A stretch of 64,000 nt of DNA. It comes from Phialocephala subalpina. Lineage: Eukaryota > Ascomycota > Leotiomycetes > Helotiales > Mollisiaceae. The notes beneath the pieces were generated by a model. That model worked only from the letters and a program-made list of their open reading frames with translations. It had not been told where the DNA came from and did no database searches. Positions within the stretch are counted from its first letter, which is position 1. Each line of letters begins with the position of its first letter. The stretch lies in contig FJOG01000038.1 of NCBI GenBank assembly GCA_900073065.1, positions 27,243 to 91,242 of the forward strand, given 5' to 3'. Below, piece after piece: positions 35,401 to 46,964 of this stretch. The position numbers and the translations under genes are program-made.

Positions 35401-35539
35401 AGTCTGACGATAATGGCGCCTCTGAGGCCTCTGACACAGACTCCAGCTCCGCAGATTAGCAATTCTTCTTTGAAACGCTTGGGGGAGCACGAATCTTCAA
35501 ATCCGTCCTATCCCGTTGCCCCCAAGACTAATATTTCAT
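32453..35539. other. Long intergenic region, no convincing gene
   Basis: About 3.1 kb with somewhat lower GC. Minus-strand frames at 32865-33318 and 35181-35462, and plus-strand frames near 34346-34645, are short and unrecognised. The frame at 35181-35462 stays open to 35510 and reads GAIIVRLRGENQCMQ and YFDEPEDVEGRIEA, which is protein-like, so a small or partial gene just downstream of the NLR is possible. No RNA gene or clear LTR seen. Confidence 0.4.
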
Positions 35540-38500
35540 CTAGTAATCAAAAAGAAAGATAAGGCCGTAATAGTCTTCTGGTTCCTCAGCACCTAATGCA
35601 AGCAGTATTTCCATGACCTTCTCGTGCCCATGAATTTCGGCCACTTGGACTGGCAGGAGCCCATTTTGGGTCTGACAATTCAAGTTTGCGTTGGCCAGCG
35701 CTAATGCATGTACTATATCTCCATGACCCCTTTCAGCTACCAAATGCAAGGGAGTGTCTCCTTCGGAGGTGCTGATGTCTACATTGGCATTCGCGGCTTG
35801 CAGCATAGACACAACACTTCCGTGGCCATGCCAAGCAGCATAGTGCAACGCCGCCCACCCACTTGTTGACATGAGATTTGCGTCGCCTCCACGATCTAGA
35901 AGTATTTTCACTGTGTTATGAGCCCCTTGCCGAGCCGCAAGATGCATTAAACAAAGCCCGAATTCGGTCGCAGCCTCGATGTTAGCACCCCGGTCTAAGA
36001 GTAAGGAAAGTATTTCTGTATCATCATTCGCAGCTGCGAAATGAAGCGGCCGTCTGTCTTCTTCATCAACTGCTTCTATATCAGCCTTNNNNNNNNNNNN
36101 NNNNNNNNNNNNNNNNNNNNNNNNNNNNNNNNNNNNNNNNNNNNNNNNNNNNNNNNNNNNNNNNNNNNNNNNNNNNNNNNNNNNNNNNNNNNNNNNNNNN
36201 NNNNNNNNNNNNNNNNNNNNNNNNNNNNNNNNNNNNNNNNNNNNNNNNNNNNNNNNNNNNNNNNNNNNNNNNNNNNNNNNNNNNNNNNNNNNNNNNNNNN
36301 NNNNNNNNNNNNNNNNNNNNNNNNNNNNNNNNNNNNNNNNNNNNNNNNNNNNNNNNNNNNNNNNNNNNNNNNNNNNNNNNNNNNNNNNNNNNNNNNNNNN
36401 NNNNNNNNNNNNNNNNNNNNNNNNNNNNNNNNNNNNNNNNNNNNNNNNNNNNNNNNNNNNNNNNNNNNNNNNNNNNNNNNNNNNNNNNNNNNNNNNNNNN
36501 NNNNNNNNNNNNNNNNNNNNNNNNNNNNNNNNNNNNNNNNNNNNNNNNNNNNNNNNNNNNNNNNNNNNNNNNNNNNNNNNNNNNNNNNNNNNNNNNNNNN
36601 NNNNNNNNNNNNNNNNNNNNNTTACGATTGCAAAGTGGCCAGCTTCGATAGCAAGATGGAGTGGTCGACGTCTTTCGACATCCTGAGCCTCTGAGTTTGC
36701 CCCGCGAGCAAGCAACTTCTGAACAGTGGTTATATGTCCTTCAACAACCGCACATAAAAGTGCTGTATATCCATCATCATCCACGGACTCTATGTCTGCG
36801 CCTATATGGAGAAGAAGGCGGACTGTATTAGTATAACCACTGGAAGCCGCTAGGTGTAGAGAAGTAGATCCATCAGTTGCCTTGGCTTCTATTTCCACTG
36901 AAGTTGTTGCCATTCTATTCGATTGACTATAAGCAATTCGAGGGATACGTTTACGGCCTTTATATCTTGATGTTCTCGACATGTTGAACAGGGTTTTAAT
37001 GATATTGTTGTTTCCGCGTGAAGAAGCCTCATGCAACGCCGTCCACCCTTCGGGTCCTTGGACATTCAGATCATCTTGACGGCGTATGCATATCTTAACA
37101 GCTCTATTAAAGTCCCTTCTTGCTGCTAGATGCAATACGGTAAGGCCATTGAAAGTATGTCCACGTAAAAGGTTGAAAACATCTCGGTGTGCATTTTTAA
37201 TCGCGAAGTCCAACGCCGTGCAGCCATAGTTGTCTGCAATGTCCTTATCGGCCCTATGATCGAGCAGCCATTGGACCAGTCTGATCTCACCAGTATCCGC
37301 TGCAAGATGTAGTGCAGTAAGACCATTATTTGTTTTTTGGTTGATGAGGCTCTTAGCAAAAGTGTCGCTTCTCTTCAACAACTCCTCCCACACGTCTAGC
37401 TGATAGTTGTCTGCGACTGAATGCAGAACGGACCATCCGTCGTTGGTTCTCATCTCGATATCTGCACCATGTTCAAGCAAAATGCGGGTAACAGTTGCAT
37501 TACCTTCATAGCAAGCAACATGTAAAGGAGTCCAAGAATCTGCATTCGCCTTGTTCACGAGGGCTCCCTCCGAAATGAAGATTTTAACTGCTTTTTGAGC
37601 CATTTTCGGAAATCCCTTCGCTGCAAAGTGAAGGGGAGTCCAGCCATCGTCTGTCGATTCATTAATGTCGGCCCCTGCTTTGAGAAGACTTTTTGAAACG
37701 TCCATGAAATACAGCCGATCTTTTCTTGAGTTATGCAAATTCTCCTGAAGAGCATATGCTGCAAGTTGAAGAGCCGTGAAGCCATCGTTTGTCTTGGTCG
37801 AGACTGGAGACTCCAACTTCAGTAAGCAGTCAACCATTTTTGGAAGCCCGAGGCTAGCGGCGAGGTGTAGAGCAGTCCAGCCGTTTGAGTTTGTAGCAGT
37901 AGCGTTGATACTTGTTCCGAGCTTCTCAATAAGTGCGCAGCTGTTCTTGTCAACAGCGCAATGCAATACAGTCCAACCTCTCTTATCCACTATTTCAGGG
38001 TTGGCTCCATGCTCTAAGAGTGAAGCAATGCAATTTATTCCGTGTTTGTGATCAGGGAGCACGAAAGTTTGTCGTCCAATAGCACAAAATAATGGAGTCC
38101 GGCCACTTTTGGCAGGAATATTAACCTCGGCTCCGTGCTTAAGCAGCATATCCACGAGGTCCCAGGATCCGTTTGTGCAAGCAAAGTGGAGGGTTGTCCA
38201 ACCTTTGGAATTTTGCTTATTGACATCTGGGCCCTTAGATAATCCCTTCAGAACAAGTGCTGACTTCGACGATTGTACCAAGTAGTGCAACGCTGTCCAT
38301 CCATCATCAGCTTGAGCGTCCAGATCCTCGGACGTCGTCATGAGTTGTTCTATACCATAGTCATTGCCGATTCTGCTTGCGACGTGTAGTGCGGTTTCGC
38401 CCAAGGAGTTTCTAATGCTTCTGTCAATGCCTCTTTTCAGCAGCATGTTCAAAACCCTGTGAGGTGCGAATTTCTGGATAGCTGCATGCAAGAGTGTCAG

Positions 38501-41500
38501 CCTCCCGTTCGGACTACAATTGCCATTGATATCGGCTCCGTGAGAAAGGAGTAGATCGATGGCGTCCCAGGAGCGGTTTTCAGCCACCTCTGCAATAAGT
38601 TTGACACGAGCTACAGATGACTCGATCGTCCATGCTCCAAACTCTAGAAGAAGCTTAACTGTTCCAAAATGACGTCTGTTGAGAGCAACTTCTAGAGCGG
38701 TGCTAGAATCAGGTCGCTCAGGAGGCGAGCTATTAGGCGAATTCCGCTCTGCCATCGGGCTGGCAATGTGTTCCGGTTGAATGCCGCTGTTGCCACTGAT
38801 ATCAGCTCCACAGTCCAACAGATGCCGCAGCAGCTTCTCGTGGCCCTCGGAAGCGGCTGCTTGCACAAGACAACCAAATCTCCCACATGGCTTATTTAAT
38901 TGTGTCTGGTCTGTAATGCATTGCCTGACGAAATTTGAAATATTGTTTTCCACCGCAAGATAAAGCAGAGTAGTATTTCTCAAATGTTGAGGCTGCCGAA
39001 CAGTGAACAATTCGTCAAGGTATGTCCAGCCAGGAATGCTATTCGTCATATCGCATTGAATCTCTTGTGGGAGATGGGCGCCTGGCACTTCGAGCCTGTC
39101 AAGCTCATACCAATGGCTAATCCAGTGAATTGTAGCATATTCCAGGAGAGGGTGTTCAGGATCAAATCTGTCGCGTCGCTTAGGAGACCCACGCACTTGC
39201 GACAAGATTTCGTCGGGATCATCGAGAGGCAAATCTCTGAAACAAGGAAGCGCCAGGTATCGGGTGCATGCTTTCAAGAGAAGAAAATGGCCCGCTTGCA
39301 TCGATGAAGCATCCTTAGGGACGAAAAGATAGTCCACATTATTCTGCACGAATACCTTTACAGTTTGATGTATGAATCGAACTGTCCCTCGCTCTCCTCC
39401 AAGAGTTTCCGTCCGCGTGACTTCAAGAAAGCCACCGCATCGGGAATTAATTCTGTCTTCATATCTCTTGTTATCGTGCTGAACCTCCTCGGACAAGAAG
39501 TAGGCGGCTTCTGACTCGTATTCGTGGAGCCCAAAAGCAAGTAATTGGCGGAGCTCCTCGAGTTGGAGTTGACGTTGCGCACACACGACAGCAAGTAGAA
39601 TAGATATTCCTTCTGCTCTATACTGTTCTTTAATCCGGCCCAGCATTCGAGTAAAAAGATGCTTGAGGTCCGTAGGGATTGTGAGGAGCACATGTGTGAG
39701 CTCTGACACCGTATCGCCGGCTTCCAACCTATCCAGTAGTTCTTTAAGCACTAGCTTTGCCCACAAGATAATGCCATCTGCTTTGGAGATGATGTCGTTC
39801 AAAAGACGTTTGAAAGAGGGCTCTTGAAAGTTCTGTTGTGACACTCTTGCGATTGCGTTGTTTTCAACAAACGTCTTGATGTCATTATGGTTTTTTTTTT
39901 GCAAGGCAATGTTGGGAAACTGTTCGAAAAATCGCATTCGATGCTCATATCGACTGGAGCAACAAATCTTAACTCGGCGTTTTTCTGTTCCATGGACTTG
40001 GGCGATTGAGGCGAGGAGGTCTTGGAACTGTGAGACGGAAGAGTCGCATTCATCCATTGCATCGACAACAATTAGGATTGTTTCGAACTTCGTTTTTGTG
40101 TTTGTAGCATCGAGGAAACTTCTAACAACGGCCAAAAATGTTTTTGTTAAAGCATTGATCCCAGAAGTAAGACGACGAACATCTCCAGAGCCTGCGGTTG
40201 TGTCAATTCTCCTTTTTTTTGGCCCAAGAATTTCCAAGACCGCCCGAAACCCAGCCCGATATTCGCGTAGAAGTTGTGAAAGAAGTGAGCGAAGGCATCC
40301 TTCCATAGTATGCTCAATGGCTGATCCACGGTCACTGAAGAAGAACCCGATGGCTAGCTCGCGATTCTGATCGGCTTCTTCTTGGCGAGTCTCGAGTATG
40401 TGCTTCAAAAGGGTCGACTTGCCACTTCCAGGCTTCCCTTGAATCCAAAAGGCGGTCGAGGATTTAGACAGCCATTCAAGAAAATCTGTTTCTCCTTCGT
40501 CCCAAATCCACCGAAACGTAGTTGTCTCTGGACTGCTGATGTCGTCCGTTCGATTCTTCATCTCTGAAAATTCAAGAAAATCCAGAAAGGCTATGGAATA
40601 AGTTTCACGTTAGTTTGTTGACAGATTATAGATGACGGGATCGACTCACCCTCTTGCGACTCGTCCAGTTCTGAGTGTGCTGTCAGTCGTTGCTCCCAGG
40701 CCGGGGGTTTACTCAATACCTCGCTGTCTTGCCTTGATTGTAGACACCGCGCTCTTGACAAGATTCTGGACATAAAGGCGAACTTTGATATAACCATCGC
40801 GATCGCCGCGCGTGAATTTGACAATGCCTGAATGGTCACTGGCTATTGAGACTTTGAAGTTGCCTGTATTCTCCCAACTTCTCCCGAAGGTTGCAGAGTC
40901 CGGGTTGACAAGCAAGGCAGGATCGCCAGTTCTAGCCCATTTGTGAGTAATAGGATCCTATCTCGGCAGTAAGTATTCTATATTTTTATTCTTCACGACA
41001 AAGGACGGACCATACCTGTGCGACCGTCGGTGACTTAACAGTCTCAAAGAATTGGTATATTATGGCATCTTTGTGGTCAAATGCAGTGCAGAAACGCTCG
41101 TGCTGGGTGTTTCGAAGATTTTGCCCGATCTCGTGGTCAATTCTAGCAAGGTCAAGACGTTGAGGCTTATTTCCAACCATGTTGGCCAAAGCCTTGGTAT
41201 TCATGCCTTGGCTGGGAACACCAAAAAATAGCAAACCGACTATGCATTCGAGAGCCACGGAGTCATCGGGAGACGATCTCATGCTGACGATTGCCTTCAA
41301 TAGTGAGTATATTGTAGGTGTGCCCTTTGACTCAGGAAAAAGAACGTAGATCGTCTCTTACCTCTTTCAAGATCAAGCCGCCGAGGCTGTGGGCGATGAA
41401 AATGAGAGGGGTGTCTCTTTCAGATGCCTGAGAATTTTAGATTTAGCTCGACCGAAAATAGCACTCTTGTATTCAAAAAACTGACCTGAGTTTGCTCTCG

Positions 41501-42413
41501 CATATCACGCAAAAGAACTCGTAGCCCTTCAGCATACTCATCCATGGTCGCGATGGAGTTATCGTCTAAGAGATTATACTTGTACCCGTAGGTCCAAACT
41601 CTCAATTCTGGAATGTCGTACGGAAGGGCGTCTCTTAACCACATGAAGGAGTCCCCTTGAGCTTTGAAGCCGCCGAATGCGTGGCTGCCCCATCCATGAA
41701 TAGCTATACAGCTATAAAATCTTAGCAGATGAAATTGACATATAAATAGGACCGACTCGTGAAAAGAGGGAATCAGAGAGCGCAGCAGACACCTACTCAA
41801 CGGTATGGCGCTCCTCATGTTTTAGAGGGGACAGTGGTGTGAAACCATCGAAATTCGTATCAATGTGGACACAGTCACTTTGACCAGAGGATGGATGAAC
41901 AACTTGAAGCTGCCACTCGCCGGGACACACCACATTTACTCTCGGGTTTGCGGTACCATCGCTTCCAGAGCTGAGAAGCGCAAAGATGTCCTCGCATTCA
42001 ATTGTTGCGCACCGAAAACATACACCTGCAAAGTCTCACAGCCGGTAGCGAGTGACTTGATTTTTACCTGATACGGTTTGGGTAGGCTCATTGCAGCCCC
42101 TAGCGCTTCTTCCAAAGTATTCTCATCGTAAAATGGCGGTACACGTGTAACTCTGTATGATTTGTGGGCATCTGTAACTCGAGGTCTGGCATCCGATGCT
42201 TCGTCTTCTCTGGGCGTCGCTTGTTTTGACACCGCAATTCCAGCTTCCTAGAACACGTGTATTAGTATGAATTGTGTAAACTATTGTAGAACGCGTTCGA
42301 CTTGCCTGACTGTCAATAAATTTGTGATCATGTGCCACAGCCTCGCTTTCAGGACGCGGGTTTGGTGAGGCTGCATTTATGGGAACACTCATCGGATTGC
42401 TGGAAGAGGCCAT
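35540..42413 (-). CDS. NLR-type protein: alpha/beta hydrolase, NACHT, ankyrin repeats
   Basis: Nine exons, complement(join(35540..40590,40650..40670,40720..40957,41016..41294,41362..41427,41486..41711,41797..41970,42024..42247,42306..42413)), 2128 residues including 178 unknown. All junctions keep frame; the first intron (42248-42305) uses a GC donor (CAG/GCAAGT). An alpha/beta hydrolase domain (about 165-400) shows IAIHGWGSHAFG and the nucleophile elbow FIAHSLGGLILKE, like SesB-type esterases of fungal NLRs. A NACHT ATPase follows, P-loop IQGKPGSGKSTLL near residue 497 and Walker B ILIVVDAMDECDSS. Then come more than 20 ankyrin repeats (WTALHYAA types) to the C-terminus. Such STAND proteins sense non-self through the repeats and signal through the N-terminal domain, often leading to cell death. 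An assembly gap of 533 N cuts the ankyrin array. Just 265 bp upstream lies a truncated membrane-protein tail and then an AT island. Confidence 0.86.
36089..36621. other. Assembly gap (533 N) inside ankyrin array
   Basis: The gap lies within the ankyrin-coding exon. Reading frame is the same on both sides if the stated length is right. Repeat similarity is a likely cause of the failed assembly, so the true repeat number is unknown. Confidence 0.95.
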
Positions 42414-42677
42414 TACAACCACACCTATCGCCCTCGCTCTTGGATTAAGGACTCTTCTCCGAGTCTGTGGACTCGTAATTTGATGTTTGAATTGGGCTCC
42501 CCAAACCGGGCTCCGTTGCAGTTGACGTAGCTCAGCTGAGGCGCCTAGTACGGTGGACGGTAATGCTTACCAAAGCAATGTAGCACAAGAAAGTCTTCGT
42601 ATCCTTTTTCAACTTGCCTTTACAGAAGGTGCAAAAAACATGTTCTCAACACAATAAACTTGTTATTCATTGATGGA

Positions 42678-43130
42678 TTAAAAGTTCTGCCTCTCGCGCC
42701 TGACTTTTTGATCATTATTGTATGCACTAACGAAATGATATGCAAAAAGCACGACCCATACAAATAACATAGCTAGAATCGTCCCAGCTACCAGAAACAA
42801 CGAGGCCACCGAAAATCCATAAGATATACTCTCAAAAGCTTGGCCCATTCTTGTGGTTGCTAGGACGACCTGCATCGCCGAGAGAGCCACTGAGACAACA
42901 GCGAAGACTGCTAGTAGCCAGGCGAAGTTGCGGGCAAAAAAGTCTTGAGACCATGCTGATGTTGACATGTATCCTCGAACGAGATCTTTTAAGTTGAAGC
43001 GTGTTATACAATATATCTTATTGAGCCGTGAGAGCCTTAGTTCACCGTATTTGAATCGCGGGGATCGCGATCGCAAACCTTCGCGAGTACGTTTCTGCCT
43101 AAGGCACCAAGGCCACCAAACGCTGGAACA
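42678..43130 (-). pseudogene. Truncated C-terminal tail of a large fungal membrane protein
   Basis: The frame reads FKYGELRLSRLNKIYCITR, then FFARNFAWLLAVFAVVSVAL, ISYGFSVASLFLVAG and a final hydrophobic helix before a charged end. The 'YGELRLSRLNxIY' block followed by two to three membrane helices is the C-terminus of large uncharacterised fungal proteins. The frame is open leftwards in protein terms to about 43130, with no proper start, and the sequence dissolves into the AT island at 43190. It is best read as the surviving 3' end of a gene whose 5' part was lost or mutated by RIP. Confidence 0.6.
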
Positions 43131-43189
43131 CTAAAATCCTACTCTCTTTATAACCCTATAATTGCATAGCTCTTAAGGTGGGTCCCAGA

Positions 43190-44140
43190 GTATTTTTATA
43201 TTATTATTAATAGAAACTCAAAAGCTTTTTAAATATTTATAATATTAAGTTTATTAAAAAAAATATTATTATATTTATAAAAAATAAATATAATTAAATA
43301 AATTATAATATAACTTCAAATTATTAATTATATCGAAATTTTTTAATATAATATTTTTATTATAAATAAAATATTAATATTTTAATTATAATTTGATATT
43401 TATTAACGATTTTATTATAATTTTAAAAAAAAAATTATATTTAATTGTAATATATGCGCTAGAATACGTGGTTGAGATATCACGTGATGCGGCTCATTAA
43501 AAGATGCATAAGGTTGAATAAGCAATATTTTATTAACTTGGAATATTAAAGTTTTTTGGTTTAATTAATTAATATAATTCTTATTTCCTATTTATATTAT
43601 ATTAATTTAATAAAATAATTTTAAATTTTAAATTATATATTATATATTAAAATATTTTATAATTAAATATTTCTAATTAATAAAAATTTAAATAATTACT
43701 TTTAATTTTCTATAAACTTCGCTTTATTAATAATAAATTTTGAATTAATAATTTTAATTTTTTCTTTTTATTTATATTAAAATTTAAGAATTTAATTTTT
43801 TTAATTATAAAAATTAATTATATATTTTTTAATATATTTCGATCGTTTTCTATAAATATAAATAATAATATAATTATAATATTTATTTTCGTTTTAATAA
43901 TTTATTTAATCGCGATAATAAACTTATAAATTTTTTATTAAAATATAAATATATAATAAATAATTCCTCGTAATTATTAATTATTTCGATAAAAATAATC
44001 GAAAGAAATTAATTTCGATATTTTCGAGTTTTTATAAAGTAAATTAAATATGCGATTATTTTAATAATTAAGTTTTAAAGAATTCCAAGTTTATAATTAT
44101 AAAATATTATTCTATAAGTAAAATATCTTATTATTAAGTC
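43190..44140. repeat. AT-rich RIP-like island
   Basis: About 950 bp of nearly pure A/T with many TA steps; a small GC-richer patch at 43450-43520 holds CACGTG-like bases. No gene. Borders the truncated membrane-protein tail on the left. It probably is a heavily mutated repeat. Confidence 0.8.
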
Positions 44141-44390
44141 TAATGAGCTAATTAAAGAGAAGAGTAAAGATATAAGAGTTTGCGAGATTACCCTTGAACT
44201 ATACTACATATAAAATGAGAGTTTGATTTACTACACGTGATTAGTAACTAATATGGCGCATTCCTTTAGCTAGTGTCTTGCAATCGAGAAGTTTTCTTTT
44301 GAGTTGAGATCTGGGTCGATTTGGAATCGTCCAATTCGATGCTTTTTATAGTAGACTGGCTCTCCTAGTATACTTCAGTGATATGGGTGT

Positions 44391-44660
44391 TTACTCAGAT
44401 GGGATGAAGTTGAATGACCAACCTCGAGGAACGGTCAGAGCCAAATTCTCCATAGTTGGAATCTTCCAATAGTTAACATCTCCCGACTTATCACCTCCCA
44501 CATGAGTTGGTATCGGATCCCCAACTTGGATCAACACCATATCAAAGAGCTCGACATCCTCCAACGTTCCGCGGCCGGCAGATATATGCTGCATATGGAT
44601 GCACATTCTCACATCTGTTGCATAATTTTGCTCTTCAAATGCCAGAAATGCTGAATCCAT
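44391..44660 (-). CDS. Short hypothetical ORF, perhaps a gene remnant
   Basis: An 89-codon frame with GTLEDVELFDMVLIQVGDP and NLALTVPRGWSFNFIPSE. Composition looks coding, but there is no recognised family and the flanks are AT-rich or empty. May be the end of a decayed gene. Confidence 0.25.
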   Translation of the reverse strand: MDSAFLAFEEQNYATDVRMCIHMQHISAGRGTLEDVELFDMVLIQVGDPIPTHVGGDKSGDVNYWKIPTMENLALTVPRGWSFNFIPSE

Positions 44661-45218
44661 CGTCTCGCCATCATAGTAGTAGCCCTGAGTTATCGTTTTG
44701 GATATCGCATCGTTGATGAGCTGGCAGAATGGACAGCCTGACGATGTTGATGAGTTTAGAGCGGAGTAGGAGGTGTGGTGTTGGTAATATGTTTTTTCAG
44801 GAAATATTTGCGCCGTGGATTCGACTTCTGCTAGACATACCAGGCGTTCTATTGATAGTTCACGGCAGAAATGGCACAGTTAAGATATTGTGGAATTTTC
44901 AGGATCCTGACGAAAGCAGCGGTGCTTTAATCTTGAATCTCCTGCAGACAGGATCCATGAATTTGGAGAAACTCTCGTAACATCTGAAGTGAAAGCTAGT
45001 CAGACAAGTAATGCATGCTTCCAAGCACGAATTGACGTAGATGATGTTGAGGAAGACAACCAGACCCCTCCTTTACCCCACTTGCCTCAAGTCTGGCAAA
45101 AGCTCGGCGAATAGGGCAAAAAAGTTGCAAACTCCGCGTTGAAAAATCTGCCAAAAAAAATGATGACTATTCTTTGCCCGTCAAATGATCAAAAAATGAA
45201 GCAATCAATAGTAAGAAA

Positions 45219-45290
45219 TGACCTACGCAGGGATCGAACCTGCAATCTCTTGATTCGTAGTCAAGCGCCTTGCCATTGGGCCAGCAGGCC
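45219..45290 (-). tRNA. tRNA-Arg (anticodon ACG)
   Basis: The minus strand folds as a standard cloverleaf. The acceptor stem pairs GGCCTGC with GTAGGTC (two G-U pairs). The anticodon arm is CTTGA-CTACGAA-TCAAG with anticodon ACG (read as inosine, arginine CGN). The T arm is GCAGG-TTCGATC-CCTGC. The D arm is short, GCC with GGC. An A at 45219 would be the discriminator base. No intron. CCA is not encoded, as usual in eukaryotes. Confidence 0.9.
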
Positions 45291-46172
45291 TGTTTCTATT
45301 GATTATGTCAGACATTTTGTTATTTAAATCTATACGGACGTCTGTGAGGTTCTGGCGGGTACATCTGCGGGCCGCGGTAAGTCCGATGTCGAGGTCGGAT
45401 GGAAAGGAGGGGCGAGATAGGTAGAGAGCGAGGAATTCCAGGAGGAGGGTTGCAGGAGATTGACTATTGTTTCTTGGAGTAAGAGGTGGAGCAAGAACTT
45501 GGCAGTCCGGCACATCCTATTGAAGAATCATAATGGTTTGCAAAGACTGAAAGCCAAGTTGCAACAACTAGAGGACCCCTCGAAACAGCCCGAGAGTGGG
45601 ACGTCACACGTGACTTACCTCGAAATCCAATTGACTCCTTCATCCAAGGCTCTTGAGGCTTAAAGCTCATGTTAAGGGAAAAAATGATAGCACCTGTAGT
45701 GGCTATGAGGCGATAAAGTGCTACATGATATAATATGAGGCGGCATATACTACGTTCGGGAGGAGTTTTCCCCGGCTTCAACGCAACACCATCTCGGACC
45801 TTACAAGATTCCCCTTCATCAAGCACGTGACGATGGATCGCCTAACGGGCATCTTCCATAGTTGGGAACTGATCACTAATAGTAAGCATAATATTGTAAT
45901 AAAGTTATATATCATAGAGCTTCAAAATGTATGAATGGCAAGGGCAGTGAAAGAACGGCGTAGATATTCAAGGTGTTATACGAACCGTAAAAATTAATTG
46001 GGGTATTATAGCAATCATTTGCCGTATGATTATACCTATATAATATGGCTGGCCATTCTGTCCTACTGTCACTATCCCTTATCCATAATCCCAGGAGTCT
46101 CCTACAGTATATCCTAGCTCTTCTTTTGTCCGCACTGGACTGTGAGACTGTGCCTACTGGTCTTAAGACCCG
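45291..46172. other. Intergenic, no gene seen
   Basis: Between the tRNA and the GPI-protein gene. Short frames only, including plus-strand ones at 46045-46172 that continue as antisense of the GPI gene. Confidence 0.4.
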
Positions 46173-46964
46173 CTATAGCGCCAACAGCCAAAGCAATAGC
46201 CAAACGAGTAACGAAGGCCGCGCTAGAGAGAATGATCCTGAACCCGTTGTTACAATCTGTGTTGCGCTCTGTGTCGCACTTTGTGTCGTATTCCGTGTCG
46301 GGCTCTGTGTTGAACTCTGTGTCGGGCTCTGTGTCGGGCTCTGTGTTGTATTCTCCGTCGCACTCCCCGTACTACTCTTTATCGTCTCAATGTTCGTGTC
46401 AGTTGCAGCTGCCGCTGATGTACTCATGGCCGAAGTACTCGCAATGACAGACGCAGGCCACGTGGGCCCTAATCCGAAGGTCGAACAGAGGTCTAGTAGC
46501 CCATGCGAGGTCAATGACGACGCATAGTACTGCCCTCGGACTGTCAACTGGTCAAAGCATGCGCTTGCCACTGCGTCCCATGGCCCAACATTGCACAGGC
46601 ACTCCGCCTGCCCAAACAGCGGCAGGACAAAAAACGATGCCACTGACGTGCAACTGTGGATCAGCGCGTCGAGGCTCGCGCATTGTGGGGTGTCGCCTGG
46701 CACACCATCCTCGTCGGGGTACCCACCAGGGGCAGAAACAGTAAAGGCGGGGCCACCATTAGGGGTTGGGTTTAAGGTGAGAGTGAGGATTTGTTCAGAC
46801 GTTGAGGCTCCAGAGACTGATGGGGATAGAGTGACGGAGAGAGTGAGGGTCGATGGAGTGAGTGCTCGGGGTACTAGTGCAGCAGGCGTCGCTCGCGCGG
46901 ATGCGGACGCAGAGCTAGCGAAGGTCCCGAGCGCTGCAAGGAACAGGACGATGGAACTTATCAT
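46173..46964 (-). CDS. Secreted GPI-anchored, Cys-rich protein with Thr/Gln repeats
   Basis: A single-exon 263-residue protein. It has an N-terminal signal peptide (MISSIVLFLAALGTFASSA) and ends in a hydrophobic tail (SLLVWLLLWLLAL) after GSGSFSLARP, as in GPI-anchored wall proteins. Six cysteines between about residues 90 and 165 include a CLC pair (QAECLCNVGPWDAVASACF), reminiscent of CFEM-like domains, though the full CFEM spacing is not met. A low-complexity stalk follows, made of TQSPTQS / TQSSTQS / TQSATQS units, likely O-glycosylated. Expected at the cell surface or wall; function unknown. The repeats produce a long artefactual frame on the other strand. Confidence 0.72.
   Translation of the reverse strand: MISSIVLFLAALGTFASSASASARATPAALVPRALTPSTLTLSVTLSPSVSGASTSEQILTLTLNPTPNGGPAFTVSAPGGYPDEDGVPGDTPQCASLDALIHSCTSVASFFVLPLFGQAECLCNVGPWDAVASACFDQLTVRGQYYASSLTSHGLLDLCSTFGLGPTWPASVIASTSAMSTSAAAATDTNIETIKSSTGSATENTTQSPTQSPTQSSTQSPTRNTTQSATQSATQIVTTGSGSFSLARPSLLVWLLLWLLAL

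Noticed and set aside
36041..36694. 217-codon plus-strand frame
   Set aside because: Consists almost entirely of N from the assembly gap.
46045..46527. 160-codon frame on the plus strand with Cys/Val repeats
   Set aside because: Antisense of the TQS stalk of the GPI-anchored protein; the minus-strand product has a signal peptide, domain and anchor signal.
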